Below, piece by piece: positions 45,745 through 56,494 of a stretch of DNA of 64,000 nucleotides. Source of the stretch: Xanthoparmelia taractica (Eukaryota > Ascomycota > Lecanoromycetes > Lecanorales > Parmeliaceae); contig MU853184.1 in assembly GCA_033085395.1 (NCBI GenBank), positions 124,001-188,000 of the forward strand, read 5' to 3'. A model generated the notes under the pieces. It was not told where the DNA came from, searched no databases, and saw only the letters and a list, made by a program, of their open reading frames with translations. Position 1 is the first letter of the stretch. Each line of letters starts with the position of its first letter. The position numbers were made by a program, and so were the translations under genes.

Positions 45745-48700
45745 TTATTGCAGCTGCAGCATCTCCTCATTGAGGACACCAAAGAGCTTCTCGATTTCCT
45801 TTCCCGCCTCGGTAATCTCTTTTGAGAGTTGGCCGGTGACCAGTGCTACAACAGGGTCAGCGCAAGCACAGATTTTCATTTCTGAATGCTATCATTGATT
45901 TACCGTAAGCATAGAGTAGTTCGAAATCTTGGTCTGCCACGTCAGTCGCATGCTTCTCGTCTTTGCGAAAGCGGAAGATCTTGGCAAGCAATCTATCTCG
46001 CGCATTGTCCGTATTAGGCAAAGCGTCGTTCAAAGGATATTCGAGCTTCATCGAGGATGCGAGCACTGCCGATAGATCAGCAGGCGCTATAATGAGTGGG
46101 ATCTATGATTACCTTGAAATAGATGGCTTATCCTCGTGCTCAAATAGGTCCTTTCCTTTGCCGTATGCTCTAGAATCTCGGCTTCCGCTTTGGTCGTTTT
46201 GGGACTCTTCATGATCATCACATTCATCGCATGGAATGCATCAAGCATGGCAGCAGTGCTTTTCAGGATCCGGGAATAGGCGGCATCAGGGAACGGCCCT
46301 CGAAGGTCAACTTCGGAAGCAGCCGAGCTTTTTAAGCTCTCGAGCCGCGACAAAAAGCGATGGAGCTCGAATTCCTCTCCAAGGTCCATGTAGGCATTCG
46401 GATTCTCTCCTCCAGTGAGCATCATCGCGAGCGGGTCTCGTTTCCAAACTAGACCCATGCGGAGCCATAAAATGCTGAGACCATTTTTGAGTTTCTCCCG
46501 GGCGCTAATGGGCCAGACGAGGCGCGTCACAACTAAACCCCAAAGACATCTGCATATAGGTGTCAGAGACAGCAGGTTCAAAGACACCATGAGACCCACC
46601 CTGAGAGGACTGCAATGACACGATGAAGCGCAATCTCGGTGATAAGAGGCGTGGAACCCCCTTCATCATCGTCGTCAGCCTCGAGCACTGACATAGAATA
46701 CGCGTAGAGAGCTGAGAGATTGTATGTAAGCATTATGAAGCGTCCCATAGGACCTTTGCCTCGAGCAACAATGATATAGGCTGTCCAAAGTGCCATGAGC
46801 CAGCCAAAAAAACCCAGCAGGACGGCGTTGCCGCGTGATGCGATCCAGGATATGATGGCGCAAACGGCTCCGATGCATGTGCCCAAGAATCGAGCGAAAC
46901 CAGTTGTATTGGAAGAACCGATCGTCATTGAACACACCAACATATACGAAAGAAGGCCCCATTCGCCACGCCAGTGTTGGTAGAATGGTCTAGTTGTAGC
47001 CAAGAATGATGGAAGAGCATAAAGCGCCGCTCCGATGCCGACTTTGATAGCGAATTTGACATCGTCTCGTCGAAAAACTCTTAGTGTCCTCCACAACTGG
47101 TAGCTATATGCCCATTTTAGACCTTCTTGAGCACGCTGCATATCAGTGGCAGTTTGCTTGTGGGCTGCACTGGAGAAGGCACTAGGGACCTCATTTCCTC
47201 CATTGTGCGTCATGAGGCTATCTCGCTCTGTCATGAGTTAGCTGAGACGTTAAAAATTATGTACACATGTTATAACAAAACGGACATAATTTGTATAAGG
47301 CTAGAATCAAATGAAAGTTCCGACAAAGGGAAGGGTGTAAAAAGTGGGGTTGAAGCAGTGAAAATGAAGGTAAAAGGTGGTCAGCCAGAGAAAAGCTGCG
47401 TACCAGGGTCGTTGTGGTTTTGCTTTGACTTGGGATCGCTGATCCTTTTCCATATTTTGAGCCAGTTCCATGATTTCCCATTCGGCCTCTCTTCAACTTC
47501 CAGCTTCAAATCGTCTAAAATTTCTAGATATGCCCTCATATCGTGGGCAAAATCGAGAAGAGAGAGACTGAAATAGCCGCAACTTGCTGCAACCTCCTCA
47601 AAATCCGCTTCCGTTTCGACTGGACGTGGCTTGGTGAGCTCCTTCGTCTTGTAAAGTTGGCTTAAGGCTTCCTCCCGCGAATCCGTATACAACTCGATTG
47701 CATCATCTAGGCTCGTGCTAAAATGAGCATTGACGGCGATGCTTCCGTCGGGGGCGTACGGAAGCTCGTCTAGAAGTTTTTTTAACGTTACAGCAAGTGA
47801 TTTCTGGACATTCGTATCAGCTATGACAATCCACTATTAGAGAAATGCTTACCATGGAAGGACCTAATTGGATGATGAACCTTGCAAAGATGTCGGACGG
47901 AGACGTTATGCTATGTACGCTTCCATCCTCTTGCAACGGGTGAGCTGATTGGTAATCTTCAAAGGATGCATCTTCGGGGATTTCGTCAATGGCAGGGAGC
48001 ACGGCGTGATCCTCCAAGGGAGACATCAGACGGTTCGAATTGGAGGTGATATACCCAGACTTAGGTGTAGGCGCATACATTGTACTCACTGGGGTTACTG
48101 ATGATGACACACCAGGTTGTGCCATAAGAAGGAACTGTGTGGTAGCAGCACTGCGCAAACCACCAATGTTCTGTGCTAGTCTCTGTATGCAGTTGACCAG
48201 GCTCGCCTCCAGCTGATACTCCTTCTCAGTGCCAAGAAAATAGTGTTCATATTTGGCTTCCTTCAGATTCTTGGTCAGTGAACTGAAGACTTTCTTGTAT
48301 CTATCCGAGGCATCTCGGAAGCTCTCCTGTTGAAGTTCTTCTTCTGATCCAGTTAGGAAACCTCGGGTTATCATGGCGAGCAAGTCTCCGAAGCAGTAAG
48401 TCACCTGAATGAGATCTTCTCTTAGCTCCTCCCTTGCAGACAACGGCCATATGATGAACGATACAGCTGTCGAGGCGAAGGCTCCCATCAAAATCATTAT
48501 CATCTCTTGTGTCACTTTGTCATCCGAGAACTCAGCAGCTTGGACTGCACCCTCCTTGGTCAAAACCGTGATTATGGCAAGAGAGGTCAGAGAGCATGAG
48601 ATGTTGACTAATGGGTGCTCAAGCCGCTGTTTGATCCATCCAACAAAACCCAGCCCACCACCACAGAACACTATCAAGACAATGATGTGACCAAGGACCA

Positions 48701-49311
48701 GCATGTCCAGCGTTCTCCCGAACAATATGGATATACCCATGCTGGAAAAAGAGATGAAAACGGCGTAGATAAAAGCCAGTGTTGCGCATATCATAGCTTC
48801 AATCATGCTCCCCTTCGACCGCGCAGGGTGGAAATAGACCGTAATGGTTGCGACCATATGCTTCCCATCTTGCTTTCCCAGAAGCCCAGCGATGACAGGT
48901 ACGAAAGTTGCCATGCTTCCTATCAGGTATGCAATACTGCACTTGATGACGCCGCGGCCGGTCTTGGATTTCGCAAACATCCATGCCTGTTTCATTCTAT
49001 CTTTTGTAGCATTCGATAGCCTTGAAAGCATTCCAGGTTGGGAATCATGATGCCTGAAGTCCCGAGATAACCGGGGCTGCCCGTCTATTGATCCATCGAG
49101 GTCGGCACCCCCATGACCTGGTGAAGGTCCGAAGGTCACAATTCTCTTGATACGTCGGCCGGTCTTCGGAAGGATAAGGGTAGCGTGACGCAAATCTCGC
49201 TACCAGAATGTCAGCAGAATCCAAGTCTCATGCAAGCAATTCGTTTACCTTTGGTCGAGATGACTGACGCTGTATTGGAGAAACGTTTTCCCCGTTCATA
49301 TTGGAGGTCAT
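45745..49311 (-). CDS. FUSC / aromatic-acid-exporter-like membrane protein, 1045 aa
   Basis: Seven exons on the minus strand: 49311-49249, 49199-47853, 47803-47404, 47227-46600, 46549-46113, 46065-45904 and 45845-45745. All phases agree. It begins MTSNMNGENVSPIQRQSSRP. Two hydrophobic blocks of about six helices each are separated by a long soluble region. Block 1 has KCSIAYLIGSMATFVPVIAG and LDMLVLGHIIVLIVFCGGGL. Block 2 has KFAIKVGIGAALYALPSFLA and GWLMALWTAYIIVARGKGPM. A WPLSAREELREDLIQ / WPISAREKLKNGLSI motif follows each block. This is the layout of fungal ArAE_2/DUF2421 (Bre4-like) proteins, distant relatives of bacterial FUSC exporters. The 47-base intron before 46065 is the least certain junction. 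A plasma-membrane exporter role is inferred. Confidence 0.85.
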
Positions 49312-49584
49312 CTTAGCCTCTTCATATTGACTTACTGCCAGCAGACCCCGCAACGGATCTTTGATGTCTCCGAGGTTCAATTTCCACCAGCGTCAATATA
49401 TTTGAACCAGATCAGGTGGGTTGTTCTTTCCGGGAGCTTACAGTTATCACCTCGTGACCTCAATCGTCAGAAGTTTGACCGCGTCTGCGTTTCGCTTGTA
49501 GCGCCAAACACGACGACACGAGCTTAGCGCCAACCGGCAAACCATCATTGCGCGTCATCTCGATTTATATTATTCACCATAGCG
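49312..49584. other. 5' flank of the ArAE-like gene
   Basis: No gene. The end of this stretch (from 49548, CATTGCGCGTCATCTCGATT) already resembles the repeat family seen at 51405-51663. Confidence 0.45.
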
Positions 49585-49693
49585 ATGTGCCAGCAACATG
49601 GCTTTGCTTCTCCATGAGTGCGCATACCATAGTCATGTTCATAGCAACAGCCAAATTCATAGTCATAGCCAAATTCATAGCCATATTATTCAT
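49585..49693. repeat. Left copy of a 109-bp direct repeat
   Basis: The sequence from ATGTGCCAGCAACATGGC through CCATATTATTCAT is identical, except for one base, to 51555-51663. It contains internal CATAGTCATG/TTCATAGC near-repeats. The two copies bracket a 1.86-kb segment holding the Cys-rich membrane-protein gene. Confidence 0.92.
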
Positions 49694-49719
49694 ATTCCAC
49701 GATCCTTAGTATATTGTTA

Positions 49720-49920
49720 ACTGGTTTAGCTAATTCCGATGCTAAGTCGATATACAAGATTCTCGAATAATTTAGATTCTATCTAAAAAGGAGCGCTAAC
49801 ATATATAATTATTTGACTTAACGTCTTCCCGATAATATAAGTAAAAAAGAGTATAATCAAGAAGAAAATAAGATGAAAGTATAGTAGATAAATAAACTAA
49901 GGAGAAAATTACCTCTCTTA
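49720..49920. other. AT-rich island
   Basis: About 200 bases of strongly AT-rich sequence with many TA steps, immediately inside the left direct repeat, unlike the surroundings. It has no coding potential and may be a decayed repeat. Confidence 0.6.
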
Positions 49921-50207
49921 GGGTTCGTTCAGGGACCCCTGCTTAGCGTGACACTAATAAATGACCTGATAGACACGAAGTGACCGCAGTGGGGGTGGCC
50001 GCAATTTGAACCCTTCCAGTACGGGAAATCCGTGCCACGACTGCCTTGCTCGGTATGCTCACCTTTGGGAGCAGGGCGAGCATGGTCTTTGCTCAGCACG
50101 CCGCATTGTACGGTTGTGGTGCGCACAATCCATCACAGTGCCACGTCGTAACAATAAGCTAGAGTGTTGCGAGGGACCTGCGTCTCGAGTCCCGAATCCC
50201 AAAGCCC

Positions 50208-51201
50208 TCAAGTACCTGATTGCGCTTCGACTTCATGGGTGTTTTGGAGCGTGTACATCTCTTTAGGGGGTTCTGCACCTGTCAATTCATGTCTTAGTTG
50301 TATCCTAGTATTGACGTTGTTCTCCTCTAGATTCTTAGATTCTGGCGTATCTTCTTCTGCTCTTCCGAGGTTTGGGGGATTGCTCTGGGGGTTTCTGTAC
50401 AAGCGAAAGGCAATAAAGGATAGAAGAGCAACTAGTAGGGTGCCGAACGAGATGCCGACCCCTATCCCGACCTTCGCGGATTGACCGAGACCCGCGGCAG
50501 GTGCTGCTGGAGATGTAAAGGCAGGTGTAGAAGCTAATGTTAAGGTCGATGTCGAGGCAGTCGTTTGAAGGACTGTGGCAGGGGGGATGGAAGATTTGGA
50601 GGAATCTGTGGGACGGGCCGAAGAAGCGGTCGAAATCCCCGTAGCTTGAATGCTGCTCACTACGCTTGCAGGGATGCGAGCATGGCCAAGCATTGCAAAT
50701 TCTCCGAGATGGTCGTCACAACATGTAGTATTTACGTCTTTGTTGGTCCGCGGGCAGAAGGTTCCGTCCGAACAATTGCTCAGCTGCTGGGATTCGGTGG
50801 CTACATCTGAGCACGTATGTTGCTGTCAGCTACTAATCGTGCGACATACTCAAGACTACAAGTTCTTAGCGAAAGGTAGTCTTACCGTAGGCAATGGCGA
50901 GGCATGCACTGTCCTGCCAAGTAACATCCGTGCACGAACGTCTCCAGATAGACGACCCGTTGTTATACTGCCCGACAGGCCCGTTTGGACTTGCAAGACA
51001 TAATCCAGTAGGGTCGCAGTTCTCACCGCTGTAACAACACATACTCGCGCCCACAGCCCCATAGCAAGGCCCTCCGGCAGGGTCGAAAGAGCCATCTAGG
51101 AAATAGCATTTATGATCGCTTTCGGGGCCAAAAGGGGGAAAAGCAGCAACGAGGAGCAAAATGCTGGAACACAATAGCGTGTGACGTAATCTGAACAGCA
51201 T
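50208..51201 (-). CDS. Secreted/single-pass Cys-rich surface protein, 304 aa
   Basis: Two exons on the minus strand: 51201-50886 and 50806-50208. The 79-base intron has donor GTAAGA and acceptor CTCAG, and the junction is phase 1. A signal peptide (MLFRLRHTLLCSSILLLVAA) precedes a Cys-rich ectodomain. Motifs are CYFLDGSF, GASMCCYSGENCDPTGLCLA, WRRSCTDVTWQDSACL and, after the intron, NCSDGTFCPR and TTCCDDHLGEF. A Ser/Thr-rich stalk follows (about 175-225), then one transmembrane helix (KVGIGVGISFGTLLVALLSF at about 230-252) and a 50-residue cytosolic tail. This Cys-domain, stalk, membrane, tail layout resembles the fungal Mid2/Wsc-like surface proteins. The locus is bracketed by direct repeats, and function is unknown. 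Confidence 0.85.
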
Positions 51202-51404
51202 TATGGAGCAAATAGATCACGCATGGGCATCGGAAAGGGACGAAACAGGATCGTTGAGGCAGCTCGTAAGTCGGGTTGCGACAAATGGTTTAGAAGAGGT
51301 AACTGTTTCAGTCGGTTTCCAGCTGATTCCAGTGGGGAAGAATCCTTCAAAAGGGGGCGGCAAAGGTCCGAAGCCTTGTGCTGCAAAGTGACCAATTTGA
51401 CAGA

Positions 51405-51540
51405 GCCATGTCAGCAACATGGCTATGCTTCTCCATCATTGCGCAGTTCTTGTTCTAACATAGCTATCTGCCAGCAACATAGCCATGCTTCTCCGTCATT
51501 GCGCATTCATCTCGATTAATATTTTGATTATTCTTATAGT
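51405..51540. repeat. Diverged units of the flanking repeat family
   Basis: Two partial units start at about 51409 and 51472, each with CAGCAACATGGC or CAGCAACATAGCC, then ATGCTTCTCC and CATTGCGCA. The second ends in TCATCTCGATTAATATT, which matches the DNA left of the 49585 copy. Together with 51555-51663 they form an irregular tandem array. Confidence 0.8.
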
Positions 51541-51554
51541 CATTCAACATACAT

Positions 51555-51663
51555 ATGTGCCAGCAACATGGCTTTGCTTCTCCATGAGTGCGCATACCAT
51601 AGTCATGTTCATAGCAACAGCCAAATTCATAGTCATAGCCAAACTCATAGCCATATTATTCAT
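51555..51663. repeat. Right copy of the 109-bp direct repeat
   Basis: One mismatch to 49585-49693. The extended match resumes at TTTTCATATTCCACGAT (about 51686-51702), so the right copy has a 33-base or so insertion relative to the left. Confidence 0.92.
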
Positions 51664-51924
51664 AGTATTGATTCTATCCATATTTTTCATATTCCACGAT
51701 ATCCATATTAGCAAAAGCTAGTAGCAACTCGTGCAGCTGATTCCGGCGCTCAGCTGACATTGGATTCCCTAGCAAGAACCGCACGCAAAACCATGAAACG
51801 CTAACCAAATAGAGATTAGGGCCTTCCGGGCTACCTTACTGTGTACCTCGGTAGTAAGGTACTGAGACTAAGTATAGAGAGCTCCTCCCTAAGACAGCCA
51901 GTCCGGATATTGGGAACGCTCAGC

Positions 51925-52905
51925 ATGACTTCCAAGGCCTTGTCTCGGCTCTCGAGTTGTGTAACGCAAGCTTCACGGCCGTCACGGCGACCGCAATGCC
52001 GGTTCCTAACTGCCACACCACGAGTGGCAAGGGAAGCTCTCCAAGTTGTCAGTGGTTCTTCTTTCCATTAGGCGCTTGTTAGCTTTACTCGCATGTGCTG
52101 ACGGAGTCTCCAGCATCGTGACAGTCCAGAAAATAATCTTTCCATACCCTTCACATTCAATGCAATTAACCAAAAGCTGATCGCCGAAATCCTGAAACGC
52201 TACCCGCCACAATACAAGAAAGCCGCTGTCATGCCTCTACTTGACCTAGGCCAGCGCCAGCATGGCTTCACAAGCATAAGTGTTATGAACGAGGTGGCCA
52301 AAATACTAGAAATGCCTCCCATGCGAGTCTATGAGGTGGCGACCTTCTACACAATGTACAACAGGGATCCAGTGGGCAGGTTTCACGTCCAAGCCTGCAC
52401 AACGACTCCATGCCAACTGGGCGGTTGCGGTTCTGACAAGATAGTGGCTGCGATCGAAGACCATCTTGGCATTCACCCTGGCCAAACGACCGAAGACCGC
52501 ATGTTTACATTCTCCGAAGTCGAATGCTTAGGCGCTTGCGTCAATGCCCCCATGGTCCAAATCAATGACGATTACTACGAAGATTTGACTCCTGAATCGA
52601 TGGTCACCCTCCTGAAAGCACTACAAGCAACCGCACACGCCACAGGAGCAGCTGGTGGCACGGCGGGATTAGGAGGTGAAAGTGAAACTGGCATGGGGCA
52701 AAGGAAAGGGGTGGATAGGGGTCAGGACGGTAATAGTGGCGAAGTGGAGGGCCAAGCTGCAAGGGGATATGCGGCGAAAGGGGTCAAGCTACCGAGTCCA
52801 GGACCTATGAGCGGAAGGAAGACCTGCGAGCCGTTTGGTGGTTTGACATCACTTACGGAGGAACCTTGGGGGAACGAGAAGCTAAGGACGGATGGAGCGC
52901 TCTAG
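51925..52905 (+). CDS. nuo-24: NADH:ubiquinone oxidoreductase 24-kDa subunit, 304 aa
   Basis: Two exons: 51925-52047 and 52114-52905, phase 0, with the less usual donor GTCAGT. Exon 1 encodes an Arg/Ser-rich mitochondrial presequence (MTSKALSRLSSCVTQASRPS). Exon 2 begins HRDSPENNLSIPFTFNAIN, as in fungal 24-kDa subunits. The four ligands of the [2Fe-2S] cluster N1a are present: Cys136 and Cys141 (CTTTPC), Cys179 and Cys183 (CLGAC). Conserved blocks include MPPMRVYEVATFYTMYNRDP and ending motifs GRKTCEPFGGLTSLTEEPWG. The protein sits in the NADH-oxidising arm of complex I with the 51-kDa subunit. A Gly/Ala/Glu-rich stretch of about 45 residues (about 222-267) between the catalytic core and the C-terminal motif is longer than I expect for this family. 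Confidence 0.96.
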
Positions 52906-54169
52906 ACAATTTCCCGGGCTTTATGTATATAGCGTTGAAACTATGGATTCGATGTTGAATGACCGTTCATGTTTTGGTAGGCGTGCTGCCGGAATGGCAG
53001 TCACAAAGGCATAAGCGTACTGAACACTGATAGCGTCAACATGATTAATAAGACACAAGATTTCGCCTGGCCTGCTTTATCCTTTGACCTTGATAATCAT
53101 AAACCCGTAAATGCGAAAGAAGCTAATATCGAGGAAACTATCTTTTCTCGCACATATCGTGGCGGTGCGCCCTGAAAGCCAAGATACTCATTGAGGCTCA
53201 GCATCGATACTTTGACCCTATACCCTCACTAATCGCCTCACGGCTAAATTCACAATATTCATTTTTAATTCATTCCTAAATCTGAAGCCCCTCTATTCGA
53301 GCTACTTCCTCTGCTGAGCACTGATACCAAGGTTGTAATACCGCGTCTGCGTTCTCGATTTGCGACCAATCAATTTGCCACGCCATCTAATGCTCAGGCG
53401 TGGCAGAATTGCTAGTATGGAGGCCGAATTTGCATGAGAAGCCACGACCGTATTTGGCTAGGACATGTCCCAGGTTATGATATGGGTATACAGATGAGGC
53501 GTTTTGACCTGTATGACAACCTCAAGAAGGAAGTGATTGACAGAAAGGATAATTCATACCTCGGTTCATGGACCAGAATTTTCCATAGTCTTAATCAGAG
53601 TCAATATCAACTAGGCCTTGAGAGGGAATATCGGAACAGGGTGTAGAGGATTGACTATTCGAATTCACTATCTGTAAAAAGTCGCGCAGTTATCTGTCAC
53701 ATCCGTAGACGCATGCTCCTGTGCACAGGTTTTGTGCTATCTTGCAATATCTTGTGTGTGTAGAAGGCTTTCAAGACACAAGGCAGATACAGAATGTGAA
53801 GAAGCAACGTCGGGCCATTGAATTACGGATAGTATTCTTCCAACTACCTAGACGTCCTACCTCTACTTTGCTAAAGCTGAAGTAAGGTAAAGTAGGTACT
53901 TTGGATAAAATTAGTGAGCCGCTAACAATGTAATTGCCGGCGCTTATACCTATAGTCGCTCTAGACGCCTCCCCAGCTTTGTAAAGTAAATTATGGACTT
54001 TCTCCACAACACTTGCGAACAGTCGCCCACGGTACAGACATCATCTGAAGCAAAATCTTTGACACTGCACAGGTCTTCACATGATAAATAAACTCATTCC
54101 CGGCTGATGGGGCGCCAGCGCCCATAGAACGACCAGGCGCGTGCCCCTGGCTAAATACCAGCCATCGCC
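52906..54169. other. Intergenic, no supported gene
   Basis: Holds the 3' flank of nuo-24 and the 5' flank of HFI1. A 70-codon frame with ATG at 53434-53646 (MRSHDRIWLGHVPGYDMG) is protein-like in composition but isolated, and is not called. Confidence 0.4.
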
Positions 54170-55774
54170 ATGCCGGACATCGATCCAGCTGCGCTAAGTC
54201 GCTCGGACTCAATATCTGCAGCTTTTCCAAGCGCCCTCTCCCTCAAGCAACCGAATGGGATTCCAGCATTGTCTTCGCAGAGGGCTATCAAAACAGTCAA
54301 TGCCGCGCAGCGCATCGATCTCGAACCATATTACACTAGCTTGAAGGCTGCCATTGGGGAAAATTTTGCAAAATACAAGGAAGCCATCTGTCTATTCATA
54401 TTAGGTGAGTTCTCTCATATGTACTATGCCTACGAGATTGAAAGTGTAAGACCACTGGCTGATTATATTGTTCTTGCATAGGCCATCTCAATCAAAATGA
54501 ACTCTCCTTCCAAATAGACCAATATGTGACTGCAGACCCCAATATCGAACATTTACACAACCAATTGGTAGCAGGCATATTTGCAAATGTTGGTCGCGAC
54601 CTTCCTGAACCTGGCGTTGCGCCATGGGTCTCAGCAAACGACAAGCCAACGGTGCTTGCTAAGCCCGTGTCTGGAGATGCAGCGGAGCAGAGACTGAAGA
54701 CAGAGATTATGCGCTTGCCAGCGCGGGACCGACGAAGATTAAAAGAGGTGCCCGATGTAAGTAGCGGATCCCGCTGAAGACATTCACTAGCTCCTTCCTC
54801 GACATCGCTTGTCCTTGGAAGCTCGATTGAGGGACAGAAGCTGATGCGGCGATTTCTTTTTATTAGGGCGAAACGTACGACAGCGTCTCCCATTCGGTGG
54901 TCTCCTCAATGAACGACTACCATGCTGCGAAGATGATCAGGCTTCCAGACAGTGTTCCCGCGAGCGCGGGTGGACTCAACAAGACAAGTAAGAAGCATTT
55001 GATCTGCCGTGTCTTCTGTTCAATGTTCGCTTGTGTCCTAGTTGCTGATCATCCGCAATGACAGACTGGGATCTCGAAATTCGCAAACGCTACTCCCAGC
55101 CGCTTGCCAGCGAAACGGGCGAGTTCCCTGACACGGACACAATTCACAACCGCATGGTTCCTATTTGTTACGAACAATCGCTTCCTAATGGACCATCAGC
55201 CGCCTGTGCCGAATTCATGGCGACGGCCACAGAACAGTACATAAAATCCGTCGTCGGTTCAGTGCTAGCCAAAACGCGAAGCAACCTTGCAGGCGCGGCA
55301 GGTTCAATATCCATAACAACGCACCGCTACCGACGACAGCTTGACAGGGAGGAGGACATGCTATCCAAAGGGGAGATGTCGAGAAGTATGGCCAGCAATC
55401 TCTTGCCTGCAGAGGCCAAAGAAGCGGCAGCCAGGAGACCTCTCGGGATGGGTGACTTCCGGATCGCATTGGACGTGGGTGGAGATTGCAGCATTGGCCA
55501 GATGCCGACGATTGTGGAGAACATTATGGGCGGCTGGCCAGAAGGCGTTCTGGAGGGGTGGGGCAGACATCCGGACACGGACTCGGACGTGGAAATGCAA
55601 GACGCGGAAACGGAGCGGAGTGGCGCCCGGACCAACGGAGTCTTGACGAACGGCGTCCATGTCAACGGGAACGTACACGCCGATAACGACAACTTTGGCT
55701 GGGAAGGCGGCTCGGCAAAGGACCGGGAGACCCTCTTTTCGCTATTGGACGACTGCTTGGCGATCGGCCAGTGA
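54170..55774 (+). CDS. HFI1: SAGA coactivator subunit Hfi1/Ada1, 446 aa
   Basis: Four exons: 54170-54404, 54482-54756, 54867-54987 and 55065-55774. Donors are GTGAGT, GTAAGT and GTAAGA, and phases agree. The N-terminal part (about 48-110) has RIDLEPYYTSLKAAIGENFA, then FILGHLNQNELSFQIDQYVT, the Ada1 helical region. The middle contains DWEIRKRYSQP-like sequence (WDLEIRKRYSQPLASETGEF) and the histone-fold-like segment FPDTDTIHNRMVPICYEQSL. The C-terminal 90 residues are acidic and low-complexity apart from a DRETLFSLLDDCLAIGQ end. Hfi1/Ada1 pairs with Spt7 or Taf12 in the SAGA core. Assignment rests on the family pattern (SAGA-Tad1). Confidence 0.88.
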
Positions 55775-56494
55775 TTTCTTGGTCTTCTTGGCGGAATAGT
55801 TTATCACGAATTGATGCATGCCATGCATTACACGCATGGGGGAGTTGGCAGCATTTCGGCCTCTGGATATTGGCCATGGGAGGGGGGGAAGGGGATTGCA
55901 AAAATCGGCGTTGGTGATGAGAAAAGATACCCACTTTGCATTAATGGGAGGCTTTAGGTCCGAATGTATGGTATGTGTGATGTTGTTGTTGGGTGCGCGG
56001 GGGGTGTGGGGGGGTAGGGGGTGTGCTAGGTTACGTACTTTGTTCTACGCATGTATCATATCGCTAGATTCTCACTTGGCGGCCTGATATTCATATGAAT
56101 AAGAAGCGTTGCACCTATGACACGGGTTCTTGCTGCGTTGAGGTACCGAATCGATCCAAAGATCGCGAAGTTTGGTGCCTCAGACTGTCACTTTTTGCAG
56201 TTGGAGCATCAAAGGCCGCACAACCCTATCAGCCAGCTCCTTTCCGGCGTCATTCTTTGTAACATTCTTGGACTGACATCGCCAGAACAACTCGGGGTTC
56301 GGGTTTGGGAGGTGTGGATCACTCGCTCGAGCCCCTCGTGGAATTAACGGCTGATGGGATGATGTGCTGATTTTCGTACATGACTTTGGACCACCATACA
56401 ATGTTCACTGTGCGTAATATCATTCCCCTCCCGTTCTCCATAGCGCCTTGCCAGTCGTAGATAAGCTGCATCATTGCGTTTCAAGCCCTCGACA
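55775..56494. other. Intergenic between convergent HFI1 and DIM1
   Basis: Both genes end here. A G-rich stretch at 55995-56020 (GGTGTGGGGGGGTAGGGGG) could form a quadruplex. No gene is supported. Confidence 0.5.

Noticed and set aside
46066..46112. Alternative acceptor giving APADLSAVLASS in the ArAE-like gene
   Set aside because: It would need a 26-base intron, too short to splice; the 47-base alternative was used.
49971..50060. Possible tRNA (GGGTTCAAATT on the minus strand resembles a T-loop)
   Set aside because: No acceptor, D or anticodon stem could be paired around it.
53434..53646. 70-codon frame starting MRSHDRIWLGHVPGYDMG
   Set aside because: Isolated, short, no domain; could be chance.
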